From assembly GCA_016215025.1 (NCBI GenBank), contig JACRMI010000059.1, positions 1 to 37,807 on the forward strand: a stretch of 37,807 nt of DNA, read 5' to 3'. This document shows, piece by piece, positions 1 through 8,390 of this stretch (its first letter is position 1; each line of letters begins with the position of its first letter). A program made the position numbers and the translations under genes. The notes under the pieces were generated by a model. The model had not been told where the DNA came from, did not search any database, and worked only from the letters and a program-made list of their open reading frames with translations. Source of the stretch: Chloroflexota bacterium (GTDB lineage Bacteria > Chloroflexota > Anaerolineae > UBA4142).

Positions 1-2
1 AG

Positions 3-125
3 CGGGTACAAACTCATCGGCAGCGTTTTCGTATGCACACGCGTTCCGTCAAGCGTTCCAAGGCGCAACTCAAAGATATCGTGCGGCGCTGGAAATCACT
101 CCCCGTGGATGATGTGCCCAAGTGA
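3..125 (+). CDS. Possible C-terminal tail of a protein cut by the window edge
   Basis: A reading frame is open from the first bases to a TGA at 123-125 and would give about 40 residues, basic and helical in look (many Arg and Lys, ending in VDDVPK). Two other frames are also open for much of this short stretch, so openness is weak evidence. I cannot name a family. The stop lies 25 bases before the convergent cupin gene, which fits a gene end. No clear terminator is visible between them. Confidence 0.25.
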   Translation, partial: RVQTHRQRFRMHTRSVKRSKAQLKDIVRRWKSLPVDDVPK

Positions 126-149
126 CTTTTGCGCTAATGCATAAATTGC

Positions 150-479
150 TCACTCGGAACCTGGAAGATTTAACGAAATAAGCGTTAGTTCATCTGAGCC
201 AGTATTTCCGTATTCGTGTTCCTCGCCGGGCATGATACGCACAACTACTCCGGGGTGCGCGACGATTTGTCTATCGCCGACGCGCACGTAACCCTCACCA
301 CCGGTAAAGTAAAGCAAATGTCCGTACTTGTCGCGATGCAGAACAAATTTCGCGCCAGGGATGAGCCGCGTCACGACGACTTTGACGTGTTCGTCGAGAA
401 TCGTTTTGCCAAAGACACCTTGCGCCACATCAGGACGTACCGGCTTCCACTCGACGGATTCGATCTCAAAATCTTTCAC
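150..479 (-). CDS. Small cupin-domain protein
   Basis: A single-domain cupin of about 109 residues. The conserved beta-barrel signature is visible: FVLHRDKYGHLLYFTGGEGYV (shortened family pattern H-x6-H-x3-G) followed by the second motif with P-G-E-E-H-E-Y-G-N. The start I prefer is GTG at 479, because GGAGG lies seven bases upstream. An upstream in-frame ATG at 509 would only add ten unconserved residues. It lies 36 bases after the corrinoid-protein stop and is probably the last gene of that transcript. Cupins beside corrinoid methyltransferases are common but their role is unclear: they may bind metal or a small ligand and act as a sensor, isomerase or accessory protein. No substrate can be assigned. 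Confidence 0.75.
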   Translation of the reverse strand: MKDFEIESVEWKPVRPDVAQGVFGKTILDEHVKVVVTRLIPGAKFVLHRDKYGHLLYFTGGEGYVRVGDRQIVAHPGVVVRIMPGEEHEYGNTGSDELTLISLNLPGSE

Positions 480-515
480 CGAAGATCCTCCAGTGGAGCA
501 AATTGCCAATTTGCT

Positions 516-1151
516 CTACGCCATCGCCTCTTTCGCGCGTCGCGCCGCCGTTGCCGCATCGGGCGAGAAAATATCCGCGCCGATTTCAGTCGCATATCGT
601 TGCGTGACTGGCGCGCCGCCAATCATCACTTTGACGTTGGGGCGGATACCGGCTGCATTCAATGCGTCGATAGTCGATTTCATTTTGGGCATCGTCGTCG
701 TCAACAGCGCCGACAAACCGACAAAGTTGGGCTGATGTTCTTTGATCGCATCGACAAATTTTTGCGGCGACACATCTACGCCCAAATCGACCACCTCGAA
801 TCCAGCGCCTTCGAGCATCATCGCAACGAGGTTCTTGCCGATGTCGTGCAAATCGCCTTGCACCGTGCCCACGACGACTTTGCCAGCCGACTTGACGTTC
901 GCGGCGATCAACGCGGGGCGAAGCAACGCCAAACCACTCTTCATCGCGCGCGCCGAGATGAGCATTTCGGGCACAAAGTATTCGCCGCACTCGAATTGAT
1001 TGCCCACATACCCCATCGCGGCGATCATCGCATCGTTTAAGATTGTCGCCGCGTCAATGCCGGCGTCGAGCGCCGCTTGCACGCCATCGGTCACCACTTT
1101 TTGTTCGCCATTGGCGACGCCATCATAAATCACTTGCAGTCTTGCGTCCAT
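516..1151 (-). CDS. Corrinoid (B12-binding) methyl-carrier protein, MtaC/MtbC family
   Basis: This 211-residue protein has the two-part build of methyltransferase corrinoid proteins. A helical cap domain (about residues 1-85) is followed by a Rossmann-type B12 domain. The cobalt-ligand motif is intact as G-D-L-H-D-I-G (His102), with the G-L-S-A-L-L segment (Ser147) and the G-G-A-P motif (178-181). In such systems a substrate-specific methyltransferase moves a methyl group to the cobalt, and a second one moves it to tetrahydrofolate or another acceptor. An AGGAGA Shine-Dalgarno site precedes ATG 1151. No methyltransferase lies directly beside it. The two UroD-superfamily proteins at 7181-8308 and 13099-14124 are the obvious candidate partners. 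No RamA-type reductive activase is in the window. Confidence 0.92.
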   Translation of the reverse strand: MDARLQVIYDGVANGEQKVVTDGVQAALDAGIDAATILNDAMIAAMGYVGNQFECGEYFVPEMLISARAMKSGLALLRPALIAANVKSAGKVVVGTVQGDLHDIGKNLVAMMLEGAGFEVVDLGVDVSPQKFVDAIKEHQPNFVGLSALLTTTMPKMKSTIDALNAAGIRPNVKVMIGGAPVTQRYATEIGADIFSPDAATAARRAKEAMA

Positions 1152-1307
1152 TCAACTATCTCCTTGATAAAATGTGTCAGTCATTCTGTCTTTGCGTGGA
1201 AGCACGCAGTACGCTCGTGACATGGAGTGATGCAAAACGATTCGCGTGCCGGCGATTATTGACAATGACATTCATTTACGTCGCTCCTCGCAATGCCACC
1301 CCAGGAA
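1152..1307. repeat. Short gap with a degenerate copy of the GTCATTCTG/CGCTCCTCG repeat family
   Basis: The gap between the corrinoid gene and the cyclase gene has no convincing ORF. It holds GTCATTCTG near 1171 and CGCTCCTCGCAATG near 1281-1294, which resemble the two ends of the inverted repeats at 5539-5660 and 22851-22989, but the arms are decayed. Minus-strand promoter elements for the corrinoid gene may lie here; I see no strong match. Confidence 0.35.
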
Positions 1308-4300
1308 TCATTTCTCCGCCAACAACTCCTGCACGGTGGCTTCCCAATTCAACTGCTTGCCTCTGGCCAACCCAGCTTGCACTTGCGCGTCGTCCAGTTT
1401 CCACGCGGCCAAATCCTCATTCATGCCACGCTGATGATCGTTGCTCCACGCCGGATGATGGCTCACCATGCCATACAATTCCAAAGCGCGATCAGCCTGT
1501 CCTTGCACGAATGCCAGCGACGCAAAATACATTACCGCGCCAACTGCCCATGGCAGCGCACCCAATCGCAACGCAAGCGCCAACCCTTCACGCAACCCCG
1601 TGCGTGCTTGATCGAGATTTCCCAAATCGATATTGGTGCGCGCTTGGTTGATGAGATACAACGCGAGCGACCGCTGCGAACCGATTTCGCGCGCGATGGT
1701 CTGCGCCTGTTGAAAATGTTCGCGCGCGATGGCGTAATCCTTGCGCTCATTCGCCACCGAAGCCAGGTTGTTCAGCGTGACCATCGCGCGCTCGCGATTG
1801 CCGACGGCGACCGCGCGTTCGTACACCTGATGCCAAATCTGTTCCGCTTGCGCAAATTCGTGCGCGGCGAGCGCGACCGCGCCCAACCCATTGAGCGTCG
1901 AAAGTTCGCTCATGACATCGCCCAACTCAACCGCCAGTACCAAGCTTTCGTCAAATGCAACGCGTGCTTCGTCGAGTTTGCCGCGCTGCCAGTTGATGCC
2001 GCCCAAAATTTCCAACGCGCGCGCAACGGTCGCTCGACCATTGACCGCGCGCGCGAGCGGCAATGCTTGCGCGAGCAAGGCACTTGCCCCGGCATAATCG
2101 CCCGTCATGTTCATCATTTCCGCGAGCGCCGTCAATGCCGCTGATCGATCCAGATCGGTGAGCGCCGTTGCTTGCGCATCCTGTAGCGCTTGTCGCGCCG
2201 ATGGAAGATCGCCGAGCCGCAAATGCGCCGCGCCCAACTGTCGCGCTAAAGATGAAAACGACGGCGCATCACGTGGTGTCAGCGCAACCGCGTGCGTCAA
2301 GTACGACACCGCCACCGTGAACGCGCTGCGCGATCGAGCAACTGCGCCCGCGCGCGCGTACCAATCGACGGCGTGCGCGGAATCGGATGCACGTTCGTAA
2401 TGTTCGGCGATCAACCCGGCGTACTCGTCCACGCGCTCGCCGCTCTGTTCGATCAACCAATTCGCCGCGCGCGCATGATAACCCCGGCGCAAACGTTTGA
2501 GCACCGTTTCGTACGTCACGTCGCGCAGAAGCGTGTGTTGGAAAACGTATTCCTCTGCGCCCGCAAACGTCGATACTTTGCGATGAAAAATCAATTCGCG
2601 CCGGCACAACGCACTCAACACATTTCGCAATCCGGATAAATCGGCGGCGGGCGTATCGCTCAATGCGGCGACGGCACTATCCCAAAAAACGCGCCCCGCA
2701 ACCGAAGCGCGTTGCAACGTTTCGCGTTCATCGCTCGGCAAACTATCGAGACGCGCTTGCAAAACTCCGGTCAACGTCGATGGAACCCGGACAGTCGCCA
2801 AGCGCACTGGCTCGACGCGCCACTCGTCATCGCCAGGGATAATCACCTTTTCGTCGATTAACATCTTGACCAGTTCTTCGAGATAGAACGGATTGCCCTC
2901 TGCACCGCTAACGATCAACTCGCGCAACGCTTGCGGCACCGCAGGAACTTTTTTCAGAATCTCGTCGACCAGTTGACGACTTTCATCTGGCGACAAAAGC
3001 TGTACGTCGATTCGTGTACCACTGTCGCACCAGCGTGGTCGGCGTTCGAGCAAGGTTGGACGCGCGAGACCCAGGATCATCATGGGTAAAATGCGGCACG
3101 CCGACATCATCGCGGTCAGCGCATCCAGCGAGCCGTCATCCGCCCACTGCAAATCTTCAAGCAGAATCACGGTGGCTGCATTTTGCGGACGCAGCGTCGC
3201 CGCGGTCATGAATTGCGAGAGATAATAAATCGCGCGATCACGAATTTGTTTCGCGTCGTTCAAAATGCCGCGCAGATGCGGACTGGCAGAATAATCGAGA
3301 CCGATGAGATGACCGATAAAATGCGCCTTCATCATCGCATCGGCATCGTTCCGCATCCAGCCGACTATGCCCTGTTCCAATTTTTCGTGTGCGAGGCTCA
3401 ATGGATCGCTGTCGGCAATTTCGAAACGAAACGCAAACAGATCGCGCAAGAGCGCATACGGCAATCGACTTGTCTCTTCGCTTGCGCGCCCGCGAAAGAG
3501 GCACAACTTTTCGGTCATCAAATCGACGCGATTGCCAAATTCATAGAGCAAGCGCGATTTGCCAACGCCCGCTTCGCCAATGATCGTGACCGCGCGCAGC
3601 TCGCGTCGTTCGATCACCGCGCGCAAAATATCGTGCAATTGATTTAACTCGGAGACGCGTCCGATCATACGCGTCTCGACGCCTTCGACGCCGCGCGTGC
3701 GCAATCGAAATGCGCGCGGCTTGGCTTGCATCACGATGTAGGTTTGCAGCGGTTCCGTTTTGCCTTTGACGAGCAACGGTTCTTGCGCTGAGAGATCGAA
3801 CACACCGCGCACCTGGCGAAACGTATCGTGCGAGATCAGCACGCCGCCGATGGGCGCATTGTGCTGCAAACGCGAAGCCAGGTTGACGGTGTCACCCATC
3901 GCGGTATATTCGCTCCGCGTGCCGACCGCGCCGAGCAGCACGGGACCGGTATTGATGCCGATTCGCATTTGCAGCGGTCGATGCTGCGTCGATGCAAACG
4001 CGCGCAATTCCGCTTGCATCGCCAACGCCGCGCGAATCGCTTGCTCGGGGTCGTCTTCGCGCGCGGCTTGCGTGCCCCACACCGCCATGACCGCATCGCC
4101 AATATGCTTGTCAATCGCACCGCGATGCGAAACGATCACCGCGTCGAGCCGCTGCCAGACGACATTCATCAGCGCCGTCACATCTTCCGCGTCGAGCGAG
4201 TTCGACATGGCGGTAAAGCCAACGATGTCGGCGAACAAGACGGTGACTTGCTTACGCTGCTCGGCGGGTTGATCGGGCGTTTGCATCGCCGCGAGTTTTT

Positions 4301-4415
4301 GGCGCAACGCCGCGAGGGCGACATCGACGGCGACATCGCCCAACACGTCGCGCTGCGCTTCCAACGCGACGATAGCTTGTTCAAGTTTGGCACGCTCATC
4401 TGCAAGTGTGCTCAC
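1308..4415 (-). CDS. Class III adenylate/guanylate cyclase fused to AAA ATPase and TPR repeats
   Basis: A 1035-residue soluble signalling protein. A short coiled-coil start is followed by a class III cyclase domain (about 53-230). Metal-binding aspartates are present in F-A-D-I-V-G-F-T (Asp63) and I-G-D-A-V-M (Asp107), and the transition-state Asn179 and Arg183 in V-N-L-A-S-R. Next comes an AAA/STAND-like ATPase with Walker A G-E-A-G-V-G-K-S (281-288) and Walker B I-L-L-E-D-L-Q-W-A-D (about 418-427). The last 350 residues are TPR repeats. The start is GTG with GGGG a few bases upstream. The family is abundant in Chloroflexota and Actinobacteria and probably senses a ligand through the TPR/AAA part. 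Substrate (ATP or GTP) cannot be read with certainty: the usual adenine-selecting Asp position holds Thr (Y-T-A-M-G-D). It may form a transcription unit with the corrinoid gene downstream. Confidence 0.9.
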   Translation of the reverse strand: MSTLADERAKLEQAIVALEAQRDVLGDVAVDVALAALRQKLAAMQTPDQPAEQRKQVTVLFADIVGFTAMSNSLDAEDVTALMNVVWQRLDAVIVSHRGAIDKHIGDAVMAVWGTQAAREDDPEQAIRAALAMQAELRAFASTQHRPLQMRIGINTGPVLLGAVGTRSEYTAMGDTVNLASRLQHNAPIGGVLISHDTFRQVRGVFDLSAQEPLLVKGKTEPLQTYIVMQAKPRAFRLRTRGVEGVETRMIGRVSELNQLHDILRAVIERRELRAVTIIGEAGVGKSRLLYEFGNRVDLMTEKLCLFRGRASEETSRLPYALLRDLFAFRFEIADSDPLSLAHEKLEQGIVGWMRNDADAMMKAHFIGHLIGLDYSASPHLRGILNDAKQIRDRAIYYLSQFMTAATLRPQNAATVILLEDLQWADDGSLDALTAMMSACRILPMMILGLARPTLLERRPRWCDSGTRIDVQLLSPDESRQLVDEILKKVPAVPQALRELIVSGAEGNPFYLEELVKMLIDEKVIIPGDDEWRVEPVRLATVRVPSTLTGVLQARLDSLPSDERETLQRASVAGRVFWDSAVAALSDTPAADLSGLRNVLSALCRRELIFHRKVSTFAGAEEYVFQHTLLRDVTYETVLKRLRRGYHARAANWLIEQSGERVDEYAGLIAEHYERASDSAHAVDWYARAGAVARSRSAFTVAVSYLTHAVALTPRDAPSFSSLARQLGAAHLRLGDLPSARQALQDAQATALTDLDRSAALTALAEMMNMTGDYAGASALLAQALPLARAVNGRATVARALEILGGINWQRGKLDEARVAFDESLVLAVELGDVMSELSTLNGLGAVALAAHEFAQAEQIWHQVYERAVAVGNRERAMVTLNNLASVANERKDYAIAREHFQQAQTIAREIGSQRSLALYLINQARTNIDLGNLDQARTGLREGLALALRLGALPWAVGAVMYFASLAFVQGQADRALELYGMVSHHPAWSNDHQRGMNEDLAAWKLDDAQVQAGLARGKQLNWEATVQELLAEK

Positions 4416-4501
4416 GAAGACCCCGTTATTAATTCACCGAAGGATGAAAGATGAAAAAATTCATCATTCCGCCTTCACGCGAAGAGTTCATCCTTGCAAA
4501 A

Positions 4502-5509
4502 TCACCCAATCCCCTGCAACTTCAACTCATTGGCGCGATGACACGCCACAAAATGCCCCGGCGTAATTTCCGTAAACGTCGGCGGTTGCGTGCGACAGAC
4601 ATCCATCGCAAATTCGCAGCGCGGATGGAAATAGCAACCACTCGGCGGATTCGCGGGGCTGGGGACTTCGCCTTTCAACTCGACGTTCCCCGTCTTGATG
4701 CGCGGATCGGCGACGGGCATGGCGGACATGAGCGCCGCCGTGTAGGGATGCTTGGGATGGCGATAGATTTCATCGGTGGTTGCCATCTCCGCAATCTTGC
4801 CCACATACATCACCGCAACGCGGTCGCAAATGTGCTTGACCACACCCAGGTTGTGCGCGACGAAAATGTAGGTGAGGTTCAGACGCTTTTGCAGATCGAG
4901 CATCAGATTCAAAATCTGCGCCTGCACCGATACGTCAAGCGCGGACACTGGCTCGTCGGCGACGACGAGGCGTGGATTCACCGACAACGCGCGCGCAATG
5001 CCGATGCGCTGACGCTGTCCACCGCTAAACGCGTGCGGAAAGCGCTGCATGTATTCGGGACGAAGACCGACGAGGCGCAAGAGTTCCGCCACGCGTTCGG
5101 TGCGCTCTTTGCGATTCTTCAACCCATTGACCAACAACGGCTCGCCGACAATGTCGAATAAAGTCATTCTTGGATTCAGCGAACCGTACGGGTCTTGGAA
5201 AATCATTTGCATTTGCGGGCGCAATGGTCGCAACTCGCCCCGATTAAGCTTCGCCAGATCGACGGTGTTTCCCTCTTTCGTGCGAAACAACATCTCGCCG
5301 CTGGTTGGAATCATCGCACGCAAGATGCAGCGCGAGGTGGTGGTTTTGCCGCAGCCGCTTTCGCCGACCAAGCCGAGCGTCTCGCCTTCGTTGACAAAGA
5401 AACTCACGTCGTCCACCGCGCGCACATTGCCGACGGTCTTGCGCATGAATCCCTTTTTGATTGGGAAATATTTATGCAGATGATTGACTTGCAATAATTT
5501 TTCTGTCAC
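4502..5509 (-). CDS. dppF: Oligopeptide/dipeptide-type ABC transporter ATP-binding protein (DppF/OppF-like)
   Basis: Second ATPase of the peptide-type importer, 335 residues. Walker [10 protein letters not shown] is at about 49-57, the signature F-S-G-G-Q-R-Q-R follows, and Walker B ends V-V-A-D-E-P with the D-loop S-A-L-D. The C-terminal oligo_HPY region carries the cysteine cluster C-x-F-H-P-R-C-x6-C typical of OppD/OppF-type ATPases. The start is GTG 5509 with GGAG seven bases upstream. The gene is separated from dppD by a 122-bp inverted repeat element, so it may be partly uncoupled from the rest of the operon. Peptide-type transporters of this family also import oligosaccharides in Thermotogae and Chloroflexota. 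Here the sugar-acid genes nearby favour a carbohydrate ligand, which is inference. Confidence 0.93.
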   Translation of the reverse strand: MTEKLLQVNHLHKYFPIKKGFMRKTVGNVRAVDDVSFFVNEGETLGLVGESGCGKTTTSRCILRAMIPTSGEMLFRTKEGNTVDLAKLNRGELRPLRPQMQMIFQDPYGSLNPRMTLFDIVGEPLLVNGLKNRKERTERVAELLRLVGLRPEYMQRFPHAFSGGQRQRIGIARALSVNPRLVVADEPVSALDVSVQAQILNLMLDLQKRLNLTYIFVAHNLGVVKHICDRVAVMYVGKIAEMATTDEIYRHPKHPYTAALMSAMPVADPRIKTGNVELKGEVPSPANPPSGCYFHPRCEFAMDVCRTQPPTFTEITPGHFVACHRANELKLQGIG

Positions 5510-5538
5510 CGATTAACTCCAATGAAAGCTGACTGCGG

Positions 5539-5660
5539 ACTGTCATGCTGAGGAACGGTTTTTGTGACGAAGCATCTCGTTCTCAGAAAACGAGATCCTT
5601 CGTCGCTTCGGTACATTCCTGTCCGATACACTTTCTCGAATCGCTCCTCAGGATGACAGT
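5539..5660. repeat. MITE-like inverted repeat element inside the transport operon
   Basis: The ends are ACTGTCATGCTGAGGAACG at the left and, as reverse complement, ACTGTCATCCTGAGGAGCG at the right: 17 of 19 bases match. An internal hairpin ATCTCGTT (5574-5581) / AACGAGAT (5589-5596) sits in the left half. The end sequence resembles the core of the element at 22851-22989, so they may belong to one superfamily. I see no clear target duplication. On the transcript it would fold into a large hairpin between dppD and dppF. Confidence 0.75.
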
Positions 5661-5671
5661 GTGGTTGGCGG

Positions 5672-6688
5672 TCATGATTGATATAGGAAACAGCTCACGA
5701 ATTGCTTTTCTCCAACAGATTGCAAGATCGGTGTGTTCGCGTCGCATTTGCCCGGCATCGCTTTTTCGCATCGCGGATGGAACGGGCAACCTTTGGGTTT
5801 GTTGAACGGATGCGGAATCGATCCGCTGATGGTCGGCAAGTTGACGCGCGGCTCAGATTCGATGCTGGGAATGGAACGGAGGAGTGCCTGGGTGTATGGA
5901 TGTTTGGGAGAATGAAAAATGTCATCGACTGGACCTTGTTCCATTACAAGACCCAGATACATGACCATCACATAATCCGCCATTTGCGCGATCACACCCA
6001 GGTCGTGCGTAATGAAAATGATCGCGGCGTTGCGCTGTTCTTGCAAACGACGAAGCAACCGCAGCACTTGCGCTTGCGTCGTCACATCGACCGCGGTCGT
6101 CGGTTCATCGGCGATGAGCAAACGCGGGTTGCACGACAAAGCCATCGCGATAATCGCGCGCTGACGCAAGCCGCCACTTAGTTGCCACGAATATTCGTCG
6201 AGGCGTTGTTCGGGCATGGGAATGCCCACGTCCTTAAACATTTGCAGCGCGATTTTGCGCGCCTCGCGTTTATCAACGGCTTGATGCAGCATGATCGCTT
6301 CGATGATCTGATCGCCGACCGTATGTACAGGACTGAACGACGACATCGGTTCTTGCGGAATGAGCGCAATCTCCGCGCCGCGAATCGAACGCATTTGCGC
6401 GCTGCTCGCGTTGAGCTTGACCAGATCGATCACCTCGGCGTCATTCGCTCCGTTTTGTTTGGCGCGCCGCAGCATAATTTCGCCGCTGACGATTTTGCCG
6501 GGCGGTTCGACGATGCGCAGCACGGCTTTCATCGTCACGCTTTTGCCGCAGCCGCTTTCGCCGACGATGCCAAACACTTGACCAGCATTCACATCGAACG
6601 TCACGCCGTCAACAGCCTTAACGACGCCTTCATCCATCATGAAATGAACTTTGAGGTCTTTGACTGACAACAAAGAAATATCTGACAT
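5672..6688 (-). CDS. dppD: Oligopeptide/dipeptide-type ABC transporter ATP-binding protein (DppD/OppD-like)
   Basis: First ATPase of the importer, about 338 residues. Walker A G-E-S-G-C-G-K-S, signature L-S-G-G-L-R-Q-R and Walker B L-L-I-A-D-E-P-T-T are all present. The C-terminal oligo_HPY region has C-x-F-H-P-R-C with a further Cys downstream. I take ATG 6688 (MSDISLL) as the start since GGA lies upstream and the protein then aligns with the family. An in-frame ATG at 6703 is possible but has no ribosome site. It pairs with DppF at the inner face of the membrane to drive the DppB/DppC pore. Confidence 0.93.
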   Translation of the reverse strand: MSDISLLSVKDLKVHFMMDEGVVKAVDGVTFDVNAGQVFGIVGESGCGKSVTMKAVLRIVEPPGKIVSGEIMLRRAKQNGANDAEVIDLVKLNASSAQMRSIRGAEIALIPQEPMSSFSPVHTVGDQIIEAIMLHQAVDKREARKIALQMFKDVGIPMPEQRLDEYSWQLSGGLRQRAIIAMALSCNPRLLIADEPTTAVDVTTQAQVLRLLRRLQEQRNAAIIFITHDLGVIAQMADYVMVMYLGLVMEQGPVDDIFHSPKHPYTQALLRSIPSIESEPRVNLPTISGSIPHPFNKPKGCPFHPRCEKAMPGKCDANTPILQSVGEKQFVSCFLYQS

Positions 6689-6707
6689 AGTTATCACATC
6701 CAAATTA

Positions 6708-6847
6708 AAAGATGAAAGATGAAAGATGAATCATTTTCGTTTGCGTTTTAGGTTTGTTACGATAGTGACGAAGATTGAAATTAGCTCGTTATTTCAAGTC
6801 TTGTGGCTTCTTGGATTCGACGGGCGTTTCTTCATCTTTCATCCTTT
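6708..6847. repeat. Inverted repeat of GATGAAA units filling the dppD-cupin gap
   Basis: Tandem AAAGATG units at 6708-6730 face their inverted copy TTCATCTTTCATCCTTT at 6831-6847. A single similar GGATGAAAGATGAA copy is seen at 4441-4455 before dppF's 3' end. The right arm overlaps the cupin stop codon. The rest of the gap is AT-rich with no ORF. Confidence 0.65.
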
Positions 6848-7184
6848 AGATAAAATCATCGCGTATTGGTGTGAACGCATCGATCAAGACCGTCGGTGCG
6901 TAGGTGACGATGTGATGCTGCACGTTCGACGGGACGTAATAGCTACTCCCCGCTTTGAGCCGAACCGTCGCTTGCCCTTCCATCACGAAATCGATTTCGC
7001 CTGACACAACATAGCCGATTTGCTCGTGCGGATGACTGTGCGACCACGACGCGACGTTCGCATCGAATGTGAATTGCACGAGCATGAGCTTGTCGCCGTA
7101 ACTCAGCACACGACGCTCTGCACCATCGGGCGTTTTGACGGGCGAAACCTGGCTTGCATCTGCGATGATTTGCATTTGATTCAT
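6846..7184 (-). CDS. Cupin-domain protein translationally coupled to a UroD-family methyltransferase
   Basis: A single-domain cupin of about 112 residues. Cupin motif 1 is seen as H-S-H-P-H-E-Q-I-G-Y-V-V-S-G-E and motif 2 as P-x-N-V-Q-H-H, so two to four histidines and one glutamate could hold a metal. The start is ATG 7184, which overlaps the upstream gene's TGA in an ATGA junction. The longer frame reaching 7274 lies inside the upstream gene and is not believable. Tight coupling to the methyltransferase-like gene suggests joint function, for example handling of a substrate or product. The family covers many activities, so no reaction is assigned. It shares the cupin-beside-corrinoid-enzyme pattern with 150-479 but the two sequences are not close. 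Confidence 0.85.
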   Translation of the reverse strand: MNQMQIIADASQVSPVKTPDGAERRVLSYGDKLMLVQFTFDANVASWSHSHPHEQIGYVVSGEIDFVMEGQATVRLKAGSSYYVPSNVQHHIVTYAPTVLIDAFTPIRDDFI

Positions 7185-8308
7185 TCCAGATTGTGAATAT
7201 CTTGATACGTTTTTTGTTGTGCAACGGCATCTTGCACGTACGTCACGACGATCAATTTCATACCCGGCGACCACAACCGTTTCGTCACCCCGATCACATG
7301 CTCTGGCTCGCCAACGATGCGCGCGTGAACGACGATGCCCGTATCCTTGAAGGCATCGCGAAACACTTCGGGCGTGTTGGGACTCGGATCGGTTTGTGCG
7401 CTAAACGCCGCATCGATCATTGTCAGGTTCGGAATTTTTTTCAGCGCAGGCAGCCAGCGCGAATAATCGCCGCACGAGTGAATCGCCACCCCGCCAAACG
7501 CCTCGCCGATGCGAATGTTATCGGGCACGCAGAATTTTTCATACATGCGCGGCGAGACCATCACCAAATTATCGGTCGATAATCCAATGCCCGCACCGGC
7601 GCGCGAACTGGCAAAGCCATGCCCCGGACGTGCTAGCATCGGACCGATCAAATCACTTTGTTGACGCGTGAAATCGATGATGACCTGCGTGATGGCAGAG
7701 AGCATTTCGCTGATGCGTTCCGGCGCTTCAACCATCGCGCGGAAAAATTCACTGATGTCTAAAAGTCCGGTCGCAACGTTGATCGGTGCTTGCAAATCCG
7801 TCCACGAAAGTGGAACGCGCGCGTGCGTCTGCTCCAAAAAATATTCGACGGTTTCAAGTGTGTAGCGCATGATCGGCACAGCGGCAAAGTTTCGCGGCAC
7901 AAGCTTTGGAACTTCGTCCATGGACTTCCACTGTGGACGCATCGCCGGGGCTTGCCCCTCGTGCCACACATAGTCGCCGCCAAACGCGGACGCCGTCGTG
8001 CCGATGCCGTACCAAGGTTCGAGATACATTGGCGCATCGGTCGCATAAGTGAGCGATTGGGTGAGCGCGCCCAACTGCAACGGCAGCGACACTTTCATAT
8101 CGCGGCACGCATCACGGAACACTTCACCTACCCGCACGCGCTGCCAAACAGCGATGCCGTCCTTCTTTTTCAAAAATTCTGCGTAGCGTCGGTCGGCTTG
8201 CGCGGCGTGTTCTTCGTAGCGCGCAAAATCAAATTGACCTGGGTCGATGGGTGAAACAGGTATTGCTTGAGCATCTTTGGAATTGTAATCGAAAGTTCTT
8301 GAACTCAT
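7181..8308 (-). CDS. Uroporphyrinogen decarboxylase superfamily protein, probable corrinoid-dependent methyltransferase
   Basis: A 375-residue TIM-barrel protein of the URO-D superfamily. The zinc-binding H-S-C-G motif (His277, Cys279) is typical of MtaA/MtbA-like methyltransferases and absent from true HemE, which has no zinc site. A further Cys (260) lies just before it. True HemE is also excluded by context: no heme genes are near and a second homologue sits 5 kb away. It could demethylate a methylated substrate and load the corrinoid protein, or act as the second methyltransferase. The gene lies inside the ABC transporter operon between dppC and dppD, so transport and methyl transfer probably share a substrate. 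The Shine-Dalgarno site is weak (GAAACGAAAA). Confidence 0.85.
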   Translation of the reverse strand: MSSRTFDYNSKDAQAIPVSPIDPGQFDFARYEEHAAQADRRYAEFLKKKDGIAVWQRVRVGEVFRDACRDMKVSLPLQLGALTQSLTYATDAPMYLEPWYGIGTTASAFGGDYVWHEGQAPAMRPQWKSMDEVPKLVPRNFAAVPIMRYTLETVEYFLEQTHARVPLSWTDLQAPINVATGLLDISEFFRAMVEAPERISEMLSAITQVIIDFTRQQSDLIGPMLARPGHGFASSRAGAGIGLSTDNLVMVSPRMYEKFCVPDNIRIGEAFGGVAIHSCGDYSRWLPALKKIPNLTMIDAAFSAQTDPSPNTPEVFRDAFKDTGIVVHARIVGEPEHVIGVTKRLWSPGMKLIVVTYVQDAVAQQKTYQDIHNLE

Positions 8309-8332
8309 AGTTTTTTCGTTTCAACGTTTCAT

Positions 8333-8388
8333 CGTTAGTTCGTTGCATCGTTCGTCGTCGAACAGTGCAACGATGCAACGAACTAACG
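8333..8388. repeat. Perfect 20-bp inverted repeat between dppC and the methyltransferase gene
   Basis: The left arm 8333-8352 (starting CGTTAGTTCG) and right arm 8369-8388 (ending CGAACTAACG) match perfectly, with a 16-base loop. There is no U-run on the minus strand side long enough for a classical terminator, though a TTTTTT lies downstream near 8311. It could stabilise the dppC 3' end or partly terminate. Confidence 0.75.
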
Positions 8389-8390
8389 AA

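Noticed and set aside
216..1040. Plus-strand ORF of 274 codons over the cupin and corrinoid genes
   Set aside because: It is antisense to two recognised genes and its product has shadow-like composition (many Arg, His, Asp).
5539..5660. Insertion sequence with transposase
   Set aside because: The element is only 122 bases long with no ORF, and no target duplication could be found, so it is listed as a repeat only.
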